Below, in pieces: positions 8,212-16,977 of a stretch of DNA of 39,762 nt. Origin of the DNA: an uncultured Shimia sp. (GTDB taxonomy: Bacteria > Pseudomonadota > Alphaproteobacteria > Rhodobacterales > Rhodobacteraceae); assembly GCF_913054185.1 (NCBI RefSeq), contig NZ_CAJXIV010000028.1, positions 1-39,762 of the forward strand, given 5' to 3'. Every line of letters begins with the position of its first letter. Position 1 is the stretch's first letter. A model generated the notes under the pieces. The model ran no database searches. It saw only the letters and a list, made by a program, of their open reading frames with translations, and was not told the origin of the DNA. The position numbers and the translations under genes are program-made.

Positions 8212-9281
8212 TCCAGCGCTCGCTCATAATTGCCCTATTTGCAACAATTTTTTCACTTAGCTTGCACCTACTGGGTCTTGGTATCGTCGGGCGTATCGAG
8301 CGCGAGCCGTCAGTAAAAGCAGTGGATGGCCTGATCTCCATAAGCAACGCATTTGAAGACATTGCTGAGACGCTTGAAGACCCCGTGGAACCAGAACCTG
8401 ACCTCACGCCGGAACAGGAACCGGAACAGCCTGTCCAACCAACACCGCCCCCAAGCGAAGCGGAGGTGCCGGACACCGAAGTGCTCGTCGCTTCTGAAAA
8501 CCCGCAAGACACTTACGCCCCAGACACCGGCACCGCCCAAATCGTAGAGCCGGCTCCACTCAAAGGCACCCAAGGAGAGTTCGCGCCCAAGCCGGATATC
8601 CTGGAGCCCAACACCCCATTAGTCGAAAGCGAGCCGGTTCCCCCACAAGCGGATACCGCTGCAACGCTAGGATCACAAACGGACACAGTAGAAGCACTCA
8701 CCCCAGTGGTTCCACAAGCATCCACGCCCCAAGTGCCCATCGAGCCCGTAGAAGAGGTGATTGCCTCGCTCCCGGAAACATCGCTGCCGGTAGCGCCTAT
8801 TGAACCCGCTGAAACTGTGACAGAAACCCTCCCTGAGGAAAGTCCCGAAGACAAGCCTCAACCCTTGTTCCCAGGGTTGCGCGATGGTTTTGCAGACCTG
8901 CGCAACCCATCGGAAACCGTTGAATCTCCGCTGGAGACGTTTCGGCGCGAAGGATCTGTTGCCGTTGGCGGTTTTGGCATTCGATCCGGCTCGGCTGCCA
9001 ACTCCCGTGGCCCTGGCAACTCTGACACAACAAATTATGCAGGTCGTGTGCTGGTGCACCTCAACCGCACACGCACGGTTCACGTCAAAACGCCCGGCTT
9101 CGCTCGCGTGTACTTTGAGATCAATCCGGATGGCTCCCTTAATTGGGTCGAGGTGATAGACAGCTCCGGCAGTTCAGATGTCGATCGCGCGGCGCGCATC
9201 CAAATTCAAAGCGCCGCACCTTTCCCAATACCGCCGAATGGAACAAGCCGACAGCTGTCGTTTTGGTACAGCTCGGGGTAG
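8208..9281 (+). CDS. tonB: TonB-family energy transducer
   Basis: A 357-residue protein starting at GTG 8208, overlapping exbD2 by 4 bases. An N-terminal membrane anchor (SLIIALFATIFSLSLHLLGLGIVG) is followed by a long periplasmic linker (about residues 50-250), very rich in Pro, Glu and Thr, as in TonB. A compact C-terminal domain (about 275-357, VLVHLNRTRTV, ARVYFEINPDGSLNWVEVIDSSGSSDVDRAA and a terminal strand) matches the TonB C-terminal fold that grips outer-membrane receptors. No TonB-dependent receptor lies in the window, so the substrate is unknown. Confidence 0.88.
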   Translation: MIQRSLIIALFATIFSLSLHLLGLGIVGRIEREPSVKAVDGLISISNAFEDIAETLEDPVEPEPDLTPEQEPEQPVQPTPPPSEAEVPDTEVLVASENPQDTYAPDTGTAQIVEPAPLKGTQGEFAPKPDILEPNTPLVESEPVPPQADTAATLGSQTDTVEALTPVVPQASTPQVPIEPVEEVIASLPETSLPVAPIEPAETVTETLPEESPEDKPQPLFPGLRDGFADLRNPSETVESPLETFRREGSVAVGGFGIRSGSAANSRGPGNSDTTNYAGRVLVHLNRTRTVHVKTPGFARVYFEINPDGSLNWVEVIDSSGSSDVDRAARIQIQSAAPFPIPPNGTSRQLSFWYSSG

Positions 9282-9706
9282 GCAGGACGCACCGGTTTTC
9301 AAGCAAGGATTGCTGACCACAAGAGAAAGCACGCACGCCGAAAAGGTCTGAAATGAAAGAGACAGGAAGGCGATGGTGCCTAGTTCAACCTGTGCCAAGT
9401 CATGTGCCCTGCTATAGCGCGACACCAATTTCGTTAACCCGCCCAACTCTTCGTTCCGCGTATCACCTCATACGAAGAGAAAGTCACCAGTTGGCGCGTC
9501 CCGATCAGTCCATAAAACTTGCGGACAGCCCCAGTCACATGACGCCTGCCCCCCAAACAGATGATTCTGTTCTGTAAACTAGCCGTTGCGCTGGCAAAAT
9601 GTGGCGTTCTTTAGGCGACTTCTGGGCGTTTTTTTGATACCGGGATCAAATAAGAAGATAGTTAACTAATAATTCTTGAATATTTTACACATTTTGGAGT
9701 CCCCCA
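9282..9706. other. Intergenic region upstream of the RTX gene
   Basis: There is no convincing gene; a frame at 9353-9577 has no family features. The last 110 bases are AT-rich and probably hold the promoter of the RTX gene at 9707. The only clear structure is a near-perfect 18-bp palindrome at 9633-9650, listed separately. Confidence 0.6.
9633..9650. promoter_or_regulatory. 18-bp palindrome upstream of the RTX gene
   Basis: TTTGATACCGGGATCAAA has 6-base outer arms TTTGAT/ATCAAA and a central CCGG, with a single mismatched pair (A/G). It lies 57-74 bases before the ATG of the RTX gene in AT-rich DNA. The size and symmetry fit a dimeric repressor operator, for example of the LacI or TetR type. 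The cognate regulator is not evident in the window. Confidence 0.45.
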
Positions 9707-10570
9707 ATGCCCATCTTAAATATTTTCGGCACCAATGCGTCCGACACCTATTTGGTCAATACTTTCACGTACCCAGGCACATATTCAAGATACCAAATAT
9801 TTGCGAACGGAGGCAATGACGTCATCGCCGTGACTGGCACAATCTCCGCAGAAATCTATGGCGGTGACGGCGACGATACGATGATCGGCGGGCGGGGCAA
9901 CGATACAATCTACGGTGACAACGGCAATGACGTGATCTTTGGTGGCCGGGGCGCGGATTACATATTGGGTGGTGACGGCAGTGATATTGTCAACGCAGGC
10001 AATGGTGCTGACACTGTACACGGCGGCAAAGGGCATGATCTTTTGAATGGCGCCGGCGGCGACGACAACTTCTCAGGCGGCCATGGCAACGACACAATCA
10101 ATGGCGGATCTGGAGACGACTTCATTTTTGGCAGTAAAGGAAATAACGATCTGTTTGGCGGTGTGGGAAATGACACCGTAAACACCGGCGATCATACATC
10201 GTCCGCTGACGGTGGAGAAGGTGACGATTTGATTGTGGCCCGCATGAAAAAAGGCGGCGATCATACCTTAACAGGAGGTACCGGAGCCGACACTTTTGAA
10301 TTTGTGTTCCAAGACAACCGTAAAAGCGCTGATGTCGTCATCACAGACTTCGAACTCGGGCAGGATGATTTTTCTGTCGGCGGAGTAGATGGCCAAACTT
10401 GGGTCGATACCAATTTTGCCTTTGCAGAAACGTTTGGCTTGGATCTGCTGACCGAAGTCGACGGCAACGCTGTGCTCGATATTGGTTCAAACGACACAGT
10501 CACATTTGAAGGTGTCAGCGAAGCTGACTTCTTGGCCTTCTATGTGGATAGTGGTTTGCTCCTCGGCTAG
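9707..10570 (+). CDS. RTX (hemolysin-type) calcium-binding repeat protein
   Basis: A 287-residue protein with no signal peptide, preceded by GGAG 8 bases upstream of the ATG. From about residue 35 to 165 it consists of glycine/aspartate nonapeptides (GGDGDDTMI, GGRGNDTIY, GGRGADYIL and so on), the Ca-binding beta-roll of RTX proteins. Two more repeats lie near 170-195. The C-terminal 90 residues (DTFEFVF, VITDFELGQDDF, DTVTFEGVSEADF) match the non-repeat tail that carries the type I secretion signal. There is no catalytic domain, so it is likely a small secreted surface or matrix protein. No type I secretion genes are in the window. Confidence 0.9.
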   Translation: MPILNIFGTNASDTYLVNTFTYPGTYSRYQIFANGGNDVIAVTGTISAEIYGGDGDDTMIGGRGNDTIYGDNGNDVIFGGRGADYILGGDGSDIVNAGNGADTVHGGKGHDLLNGAGGDDNFSGGHGNDTINGGSGDDFIFGSKGNNDLFGGVGNDTVNTGDHTSSADGGEGDDLIVARMKKGGDHTLTGGTGADTFEFVFQDNRKSADVVITDFELGQDDFSVGGVDGQTWVDTNFAFAETFGLDLLTEVDGNAVLDIGSNDTVTFEGVSEADFLAFYVDSGLLLG

Positions 10571-10644
10571 GAGTGCCAATACCGCACCTCGCATGTAAGG
10601 GGCCTTGGGTATCCGCTTTCTCCCTTGCCCAAAGCCACTGGGAT

Positions 10645-10665
10645 GGTCCAACTAAAAGTTGGGCC
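10645..10665. terminator. Short hairpin after the RTX gene
   Basis: GGTCCAACT (10645-10653) pairs with AGTTGGGCC (10657-10665) across a 3-base AAA loop, with one G-T pair. It lies between the stop of the RTX gene (10570) and the stop of the convergent kinase gene (10832). There is no T run, so its role as a terminator is uncertain. Confidence 0.35.
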
Positions 10666-10831
10666 ACATCATGCACGTTTGCGGCCAGTACCCTCCAAAA
10701 CACAACCATCCCTTACCGATTTTCCGTCGCGGAATTTTGTGCGCAAATATACTCAGACACTGCGACTTCTCGAAACCAAATTGCGATGATCGCAAAGCCC
10801 CTGTCAGCATTGCCGCGTCATGCAGACCTGA

Positions 10832-13327
10832 TCAGCCCAAGACTTCGCGTAGCACCGTTTCAGTCACCGGCTTCGTCAGGATCACTGGCTGCACCTTGTC
10901 TATGGCCTCTGCGCGCCCCTGCATGTCTCGAGTAGACATAAGGATCAGGGTGCAATCCGGGAATTGGCGATGACCAAGTTGCAATAGCTCCCAGCCGGAC
11001 TGACCGTTGTCCAAATTCAAATCGCTGACCAAAAGCCCCAACTCCCGCACGTTTTTCAACCGTCGTTGCCCTGCGGCAAAACTCGAAGCCGTCTCCACAC
11101 CATACCCCAGTTCAGCCAAAACAGCCGCCGTTGCGCCCAAATACGCAGGGTCATCATCAATCACCAGGGCCTGCCCGCGCCGAACGCTGTGCTCTGTGCC
11201 CGAAGCAGTCTCAGCATTTGGTGGGAATGACATCGTGACAGTGGTGCCATGATCAGCCAAGCCCGTACAACTGCGGATCGACAAAGCGCCACCCGATTGA
11301 TGCACAAAACCGTCCACCATCGACAACCCAAGCCCGGTTCCGCTGCCATCGTCCCTTTGTGAAAAAAACGGCTCCGTCGCCCGCCTGCGTGCGTCCTCAC
11401 TCATACCCCGCCCCGTATCGCGAATGGTCACAAACGCACCACCACCGCCATCTGCATCCACTCCAACACGCACGATGACCTGCCCGGGACCAACAATCGC
11501 CTGCCCCGCATTCACGCAAATGTTCAGAACCGCACTCTCCAATTGCCCCGGGTCAACACGCGCAAAAACGGGCGCATCAGGTATGTCAAAAGACATGGAC
11601 ACCATCTCCGGCATGCCTATTTCCAGCAAATCCGCCATGCCCTCAACCAACTGGCCAACGTCGGTTATCTGCGGCTCCAAGTGTTGCTTACGCGCAAAAG
11701 CTAACAGTCGCTCAGTCAGAGACACGCCAAGATCCAATGCGGACCGGATCCGCGCTTGCAAGTCCCTAGATCGTTCGGGATCGGCCTTTTCCAAAAGGTG
11801 CAAATTGCCCGAGATGCTCGAGAGGATATTGCCAAAGTCGTGCGCCACCTCACCCGACACCTTGCCCAACGCCTCAACACGTCGGATTTCTTCCAAACGT
11901 TGTTCCATCCGCTTGCGCTCAGTGGTTTCCGACAGCAGCCAGACCTCTTCGCCATTGGGCAAAGGGGAGCGGCGCAGCTCCAAAACATTGCCTGAGGAAT
12001 CGACATATTCCTCAAATCCACCGTGCTCACTCGCCGTGGTTTGCCGCACAAAACTGGACTGTTCAATCAAATCTGCGACCTTGGCGCGCACGCCTTCTTC
12101 CGCCGTAGGCAATCGCAGAAGGTGGCGCAAATTTGCGTTCTCGGCCTCAATCCAGCCTCCTGCCGACGCAATTGCCACCCCGTCTTTGATGTTGCGGAAC
12201 ACCCGCGAAAACAAAGCGTTTTGATGGCCAACCTGCCGTGTGCGGCGCTCCAGCTTACGCGCGCTTTCACGAAATACATGGAATGCAGCATAGAGCTGGC
12301 CAATCTCATCCTCCGACGTGGGTCCAGCGGACAATTCCGTGCGATGATTGCCTGCTGCCAGCCGCCGCATGGCTGCGGCGATCAGGTGCAGGTTGCGTGC
12401 CACGTAGCGCGACACATACAACGACGATGAAATCGCCACCAACAAGCTCGCCGCCGTCAACGCCAAAAACACGTTTTTTGCGATCTTTAAGTTTCCAGAC
12501 GTCTCCATCCGGGCCAGCGACAGTCGTGCCTCCGCTTGGGTAACCTTGCTTTCCGCAAATGTACTGATGCGATGAGCCTCTTGCCGAATGCGAAACAAAG
12601 CATTCTCCGCATCCAGCCGCGCCGCCAACGCCCGATGTTTTAACACAAACAAGCTTTCGCTGCGCATTGTTGCGGCTTCAATTTCCGCCAAAGCGCCTTC
12701 ATGCATCGGTGTTACAAGCCGAAACGCCTCTCCCCGTTGCTTGGAGTATCGGCGACTGAACTCCCCAAGCTCAATCAAAGCGTTGGCCCGCCCCGCCCCA
12801 ATCGCACCTGCGGTCAGTTGCTGCAGTGTCGCCCAAACTTCGCGCTCTTCCAACGGCAAAGCCCGATCACTGGCCAAGCGCCGCACCCGCTGATTCAGCC
12901 GCTCCATATCCCGATCAATTGCATCCAGTTCCGCCTGGCGTGCCGCCTGAGGCGCCAAGGCTTTGGTCAAATCGTCGATCGCCAAGCGCAGTCGTGCCAC
13001 TGGGAGTTTTAGATCTTCGTCTTCCGCAGCAAGCACCTCAATGCGCCGCAGGTTTTCCAGCACCCTTTTTTCTTCTTTTTCGAGCTGAAACGGGGGGAAC
13101 AACGCGTGCAAAAACGGTGCAGACGTGGCCAGCTCTGCGGATTCACGCGACAAATCAAGCGCATCGGACACCTCTGCCAAGGTCTCTTTGTGCAAAACAT
13201 TCATCCAGAGTTCCGTGCGATTGAGCACCAACATGCCAACAAGGCTCACCAACAGGATCAACCCAAACAGAACCGCAATGGCCGCAGACAGGCGGGCCCT
13301 AACGCTCAACCTCGACAAAATCGCCAT
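10832..13327 (-). CDS. Hybrid histidine kinase, TorS-like architecture
   Basis: An 831-residue sensor kinase. ATG 13327 is chosen (TGATG overlap with the regulator's stop); a GTG one codon upstream is possible. TM1 about 13-37, a large all-helical periplasmic region about 40-284, TM2 about 285-306, HAMP about 307-360, a PAS-like segment about 370-470, HisKA with phospho-His496 (EVAHDFGNILSSI), HATPase with NICVNAGQAI, DTGRGMSED and GTGLGLSMV, then a receiver domain with Asp769 in LVSDLNLDNG. A long helical sensor domain between two TMs followed by HAMP is the layout of TorS, which reads a periplasmic binding protein. The divergent phnD-type gene suggests a similar partner. It should pass phosphate to the OmpR-type regulator encoded just upstream. 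Confidence 0.88.
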   Translation of the reverse strand: MAILSRLSVRARLSAAIAVLFGLILLVSLVGMLVLNRTELWMNVLHKETLAEVSDALDLSRESAELATSAPFLHALFPPFQLEKEEKRVLENLRRIEVLAAEDEDLKLPVARLRLAIDDLTKALAPQAARQAELDAIDRDMERLNQRVRRLASDRALPLEEREVWATLQQLTAGAIGAGRANALIELGEFSRRYSKQRGEAFRLVTPMHEGALAEIEAATMRSESLFVLKHRALAARLDAENALFRIRQEAHRISTFAESKVTQAEARLSLARMETSGNLKIAKNVFLALTAASLLVAISSSLYVSRYVARNLHLIAAAMRRLAAGNHRTELSAGPTSEDEIGQLYAAFHVFRESARKLERRTRQVGHQNALFSRVFRNIKDGVAIASAGGWIEAENANLRHLLRLPTAEEGVRAKVADLIEQSSFVRQTTASEHGGFEEYVDSSGNVLELRRSPLPNGEEVWLLSETTERKRMEQRLEEIRRVEALGKVSGEVAHDFGNILSSISGNLHLLEKADPERSRDLQARIRSALDLGVSLTERLLAFARKQHLEPQITDVGQLVEGMADLLEIGMPEMVSMSFDIPDAPVFARVDPGQLESAVLNICVNAGQAIVGPGQVIVRVGVDADGGGGAFVTIRDTGRGMSEDARRRATEPFFSQRDDGSGTGLGLSMVDGFVHQSGGALSIRSCTGLADHGTTVTMSFPPNAETASGTEHSVRRGQALVIDDDPAYLGATAAVLAELGYGVETASSFAAGQRRLKNVRELGLLVSDLNLDNGQSGWELLQLGHRQFPDCTLILMSTRDMQGRAEAIDKVQPVILTKPVTETVLREVLG

Positions 13328-14055
13328 CACACGCCATCCGTGCCAAGGTTAAAGATGTAGCCCTGCGCCCGTCGGGTCTGTAGATGCACCGGCTTGGACG
13401 GCACCGGCTCAATCTTGCGCCGCAACCGCAAAATGAGCACGTCAATCGTGCGATCCACATAGCGTTCCATGTCTGAGCCCAACTCTTTGAGAAGCTCCGG
13501 CCGCGGGATCACCCTATCTGGATTGCGCGCAAAATACTCCAGCAACCGATATTCCGCGTTGGTCAGCGGTACCTCATCGCCTTGCGCATCCAACAAGCGA
13601 CGCGATTGCAGATCAACCCGCATATCGCGAAAGGCGATGCCCTGCCCTGGCGCAACGCCGGTCTTGGCACTGCCATGGCCATATCGGCGCAACACGGCCC
13701 GAATACGTGCCACCAACTCGCGTGGATTAAAGGGCTTTATCAGGTAGTCATCCGCGCCGGTTTCGAGGCCGATGATCTTGTCGATCTCATCACCAACGCC
13801 GGTCAGCATGACAATTGGAATTTCGTACCGCTCTCGTATATGGATCGCCAGCGTCAACCCAGACTCCCCACGCAACCGTAAATCTATCAGCGCCAAATCC
13901 ACCTGTGGCGGATCACCCAAAGCCATAAATGCCGCAATGTCGGGGCAACACACAGCGTCAAACCCGCTCTCCCGCATCAAAGCAGACAGCGTGTCGCGCA
14001 CACTTTCATCATCGTCCACAATGGCGATCAGCGGATCATCTTTGCCCGTTTGCAT
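13327..14055 (-). CDS. OmpR/TorR-family response regulator
   Basis: A 242-residue two-domain regulator. The receiver occupies about 8-122, with DDD in IVDDDESV, phospho-acceptor Asp58 (LIDLRLRGE), Thr in VMLTGVG and Lys in LIKPFNP. The winged-helix DNA-binding domain is at about 140-235 (LTNAEYRLLEYFARNPDRV, ERYVDRTIDVLILRLRRKI, RRAQGYIF). Its TGA overlaps the kinase ATG as TGATG, so the two are translationally coupled. It is divergent from the phnD operon, and the 255-bp gap (14056-14310) holds candidate binding sites. Control of the importer is inferred from position. Confidence 0.9.
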   Translation of the reverse strand: MQTGKDDPLIAIVDDDESVRDTLSALMRESGFDAVCCPDIAAFMALGDPPQVDLALIDLRLRGESGLTLAIHIRERYEIPIVMLTGVGDEIDKIIGLETGADDYLIKPFNPRELVARIRAVLRRYGHGSAKTGVAPGQGIAFRDMRVDLQSRRLLDAQGDEVPLTNAEYRLLEYFARNPDRVIPRPELLKELGSDMERYVDRTIDVLILRLRRKIEPVPSKPVHLQTRRAQGYIFNLGTDGV

Positions 14056-14170
14056 GAAACCCCACTCTGCAGCGTTAGGTGACCTCCCACCACTAAGGAG
14101 GACAATTGTTCTGAATCAGTTTCGCAGATCATGCCAGATTGTAAGTCTGCGCGCGCGGCTTTGTAACATT

Positions 14171-14207
14171 GTTAACATGAAAGCCCGCATTCATCTGTTC
14201 CGTTAAC
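14171..14207. promoter_or_regulatory. Paired GTTAAC sites in the regulator-phnD gap
   Basis: The hexamer GTTAAC occurs at 14171-14176 and again at 14202-14207, 31 bases apart, about three helical turns. The second is inside an inverted repeat CTGTT-N5-AACAG. TGTAAC also precedes the first copy by a few bases. Phased repeats in a divergent gap beside an OmpR-type regulator are a plausible binding region, but no experimentally known consensus is matched. A PHO-box-like tandem was not seen. Confidence 0.3.
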
Positions 14208-14310
14208 AGAACCCTTCTCGCCTCAGCGCCCCCACCTCTCCTACGCTGTTCTGGTCAACGTCTTGCATTTGGAGCACAACTTCATGGCGAGCGTTCTAAG
14301 GGAGGAAACC

Positions 14311-15288
14311 ATGACACCAATTATTACCCGCGCCGCAACGGCCTTGGGCATCCTATCGGTAAGCGCATTTGCTGCCGCCGCAGACTGTGCAGACCGTGGC
14401 GCACTGGACGATCTCTATTGCGACGCCAACGGCGACTTGGTTGCAGATACGCCAACCGATCCCGCTGAACTGAACAACCCGGACACGTTGGTCTTTGCTT
14501 ACACCCCAGTAGAAGACCCCGCAGTCTACGCAGACATCTGGGCACCGTTCATCGCGCATATGGAAGACGTCACCGGCAAAGATGTGCAATTCTTCGCAGT
14601 ACAATCCAACTCCGCCGAAGTCGAAGCCATGCGCTCGGGCCGCCTGCACGTCGCTGGTTTCTCCACTGGCCCAACGCCTTTTGCTGTAAACCTCGCGGGC
14701 GCGGTGCCATTTGCCATCATGGGTGCAGACGACGGCCAGTTTGGCTACAAACTGCAAGTCTTCACCCAGGCTGACAGCGAGATCAAAGAGGTCAAAGACC
14801 TCGCCGGTCGCCGTGTAGCCCACACTTCGCCAACCTCTAACTCCGGCAATCAGGCCCCTCGCGCCCTGTTCCCATCCCTAGGCGTTGAGCCAGATAAAGA
14901 CTACGAAGTGACTTACTCTGGCTCGCATGACCAATCCATGTTGGGTGTTGTGGCTGGTGACTATGATGCTGCACCTGTCGCTTCCGAAGTGGTCGAGCGT
15001 ATGGCGGAACGTGGTCTCTATGATCCCAAAGACGTGCGCATGGTCTGGGAAAGCGATCCGTTCCCAACCACATCTTTCACCGTGGCCCACAACCTGGACC
15101 CGGAGCTGTCTGAGAAGATCAAAGAAGCCTTCTTCACCTTTGAATTCTCTGGCACCAAACTGGGTGAAGAGTTTGCTGGCGTGAGCAAATTTATCCCAAT
15201 CACCTACAAAGATCAGTGGGCGGTCATCCGCCAGATCCAGAGCTCCAACGGTGTGGAATACACCCCACAGGGTCTCGCCGGTAAGTAA
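14311..15288 (+). CDS. phnD: PhnD-family phosphonate/phosphite-type binding protein
   Basis: A 325-residue periplasmic protein. ATG 14311 follows GGGAGGAAACC and opens a signal peptide (TRAATALGILSVSAFAAAA, cut before DC). The mature part has the PhnD signature arrangement: an N-terminal VFAYTPVEDPAVYADIW strand-helix, VEAMRSGRLHVAGFSTGP, and the anion-binding loop HTSPTSNSGNQAPRALF, equivalent to the Ser/Thr-rich loop that holds the phosphonate group in PhnD. It should capture a small phosphorus oxyanion or organophosphonate and deliver it to the PhnE permeases. The first 40 mature residues (DCADRGALDDLYCDANGD) are an extra segment with two Cys that could form a disulfide. Confidence 0.85.
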   Translation: MTPIITRAATALGILSVSAFAAAADCADRGALDDLYCDANGDLVADTPTDPAELNNPDTLVFAYTPVEDPAVYADIWAPFIAHMEDVTGKDVQFFAVQSNSAEVEAMRSGRLHVAGFSTGPTPFAVNLAGAVPFAIMGADDGQFGYKLQVFTQADSEIKEVKDLAGRRVAHTSPTSNSGNQAPRALFPSLGVEPDKDYEVTYSGSHDQSMLGVVAGDYDAAPVASEVVERMAERGLYDPKDVRMVWESDPFPTTSFTVAHNLDPELSEKIKEAFFTFEFSGTKLGEEFAGVSKFIPITYKDQWAVIRQIQSSNGVEYTPQGLAGK

Positions 15289-15304
15289 CACCATCACCAA
15301 ACCA

Positions 15305-15342
15305 AGCCCGGTCAGCGCATGTCGTTGTCCGGGCGCTTTTTT
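15305..15342 (+). terminator. Attenuating hairpin between phnD and phnC
   Basis: GCCCGG (15306-15311) pairs with CCGGGC (15329-15334), and GC plus a run of six T follows (15337-15342). It sits 17 bases after the phnD stop and before phnC. A leaky terminator here would give more binding protein than transporter, which is common in ABC importer operons. Confidence 0.6.
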
Positions 15343-15412
15343 CGGCCTTGCGCAGCTCTCACTTCGGGACGTCGCGAATTAGGCAAGGCCGCGCCATGTC
15401 CGAGAGACCGCA

Positions 15413-16186
15413 ATGCTAAAAATTTCGAAACTCACAAAACGTTACGGCTCGGGCGATCCCGTGCTCAAGGAACTGGACCTGACCGTTGAGGGTGACCAGC
15501 TCACCTCCGTTATTGGCTCTTCGGGCGCCGGCAAAAGCACGCTGTTGCGCTGTATCAACCGCTTGGTGGAACCCACCTCAGGCTCCATTGATCTGAACGG
15601 CACCGAATTTACCGCGCTTAACGGTCGAGACCTGCGCCACGCGCGCCGCCGCATTGGTATGGTCTTTCAGAGCTTCAACCTGATTGACCGCCTCACCGTT
15701 ATGGAAAACGTACAATCCGGTCGTCTGGGCTACATCTCGACTTGGGCCGCCTTGACACGTCGTTACCCGCGCGAAGACATCCGACACGCCTATGAGCTGA
15801 TGGAAAGAGTTGGCATCGCCCATTACGCTGACCGACGCGCGGATGAGCTTTCCGGTGGCGAGCGCCAGCGTGTTGGTGTGGTGCGGGCGCTGATGCAGCG
15901 TCCCGAAATCCTGCTAGCAGACGAGCCCACCGCCTCGCTCGACCCAAAAACCTCGGAGCAGATCATGTCGCTCCTGCGCGACCTGGCATCAGAACTAAAA
16001 CTGCCGGTGATCATCAACATTCACAACGTGACCGAAGCCAAAGAATACAGCGACCGTATTGTCGGCATGCGCTACGGCCGCATCATCTTTGACGACCTGC
16101 CCGGCAAACTGACCCAATCCGAGATGGATGAAATCTACGCAGGTGTGCCCGCCATGGATCGCGCCGAAGTTGGGGCCGTGGCATGA
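15413..16186 (+). CDS. phnC: Phosphonate-type ABC transporter ATPase
   Basis: A 257-residue cytosolic ATPase. Walker A is GSSGAGKST (about 35-43), then the Q-loop MVFQSFNLIDRLTV, signature LSGGERQRVGVVRA, Walker B ILLADEPTASLDP and switch His in IINIHNV. PhnC-type features include the long insert around GRLGYISTWAAL between Q-loop and signature, typical of PhnC rather than amino-acid ATPases. The stop overlaps the first phnE start as ATGA, so ATPase and permeases are coupled. Confidence 0.92.
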   Translation: MLKISKLTKRYGSGDPVLKELDLTVEGDQLTSVIGSSGAGKSTLLRCINRLVEPTSGSIDLNGTEFTALNGRDLRHARRRIGMVFQSFNLIDRLTVMENVQSGRLGYISTWAALTRRYPREDIRHAYELMERVGIAHYADRRADELSGGERQRVGVVRALMQRPEILLADEPTASLDPKTSEQIMSLLRDLASELKLPVIINIHNVTEAKEYSDRIVGMRYGRIIFDDLPGKLTQSEMDEIYAGVPAMDRAEVGAVA

Positions 16187-16977
16187 GCATAGCCAAAGAC
16201 ACCTGGCGCAAGCCATCGTTCATAGCCAACCCGCTCCTGCGCTACGGGCTCTACGCAGCTGTGGCGGTCTACGTCATCTTCACCCTGACCACACTGCCCA
16301 TCGACTGGGACCGTGTGTCCGACGGCATGCGCCGCGCCCAACGCATCTTCAGCGGGGCTTTCCCACCAAATTTTGAACGCTCCGGTTTGCTGATCGACGG
16401 CTTTCTGGAAAGCCTGAAAATCGCCATCTTGGCCACCGTGGGCGGCATCCTGCTCTCAGTTCCATTGGCCTTCATGGCGGCCAGCAATATCGCAATCAAA
16501 CCGGTCTACATTCTTGGCCGCGGTATCATCATTGTTGCACGCAGCTTTCACCCGGTGATTGTCGCCATCATTTTTGTGAAAGCGGTTGGTTTTGGCCCTT
16601 TTGCAGGCGCACTCACCTTGGTGGTCTACTCCATTGGTTTTGTGGCCAAACTTTTGGCCGAACGCATTGAGGAAATCGACTTTGGCCAGGTAGAGGCCAT
16701 GCGCTCAGTGGGCGCGGGCTTCTTCTCCACTCTTATCTACGCTGTGATACCACAGATCATGCCGCGCCTTGTGGGCTTGGGCATCTACCAACTCGACAGC
16801 AATCTACGTGCCTCTGCCGTGGTTGGCATTGTGGGTGCGGGTGGCATTGGCGCGACTTTGGCCAACGCCTTTGGCCGGTATGATTATGACTTCGCGCTGG
16901 CCATCACCATGGTCATCGTCGGCGTCATCCTCGTGTCCGAGGCAATCAGTGGCTTTATCAGGAAACGGATCGCATGA
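16183..16977 (+). CDS. phnE: Phosphonate-type ABC permease 1
   Basis: A 264-residue inner-membrane permease of the PhnE family. TM1 is near 24-41 (YGLYAAVAVYVIFTLTTL); further TM segments follow from about 75. The EAA-like cytoplasmic loop that docks on the ATPase is AERIEEIDFGQVEAMRSVGAG. The C-terminal core has VVGIVGAGGIGATLANAF. It overlaps phnC (ATGA) and the second permease by 4 bases. Two PhnE-type permeases in tandem form the heterodimeric channel. Confidence 0.92.
   Translation: MSIAKDTWRKPSFIANPLLRYGLYAAVAVYVIFTLTTLPIDWDRVSDGMRRAQRIFSGAFPPNFERSGLLIDGFLESLKIAILATVGGILLSVPLAFMAASNIAIKPVYILGRGIIIVARSFHPVIVAIIFVKAVGFGPFAGALTLVVYSIGFVAKLLAERIEEIDFGQVEAMRSVGAGFFSTLIYAVIPQIMPRLVGLGIYQLDSNLRASAVVGIVGAGGIGATLANAFGRYDYDFALAITMVIVGVILVSEAISGFIRKRIA

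Noticed and set aside
9800..10200. Repetitive DNA that could be taken for a CRISPR or tandem array
   Set aside because: The repeats are in frame, degenerate and encode Gly/Asp nonapeptides; it is the RTX beta-roll.
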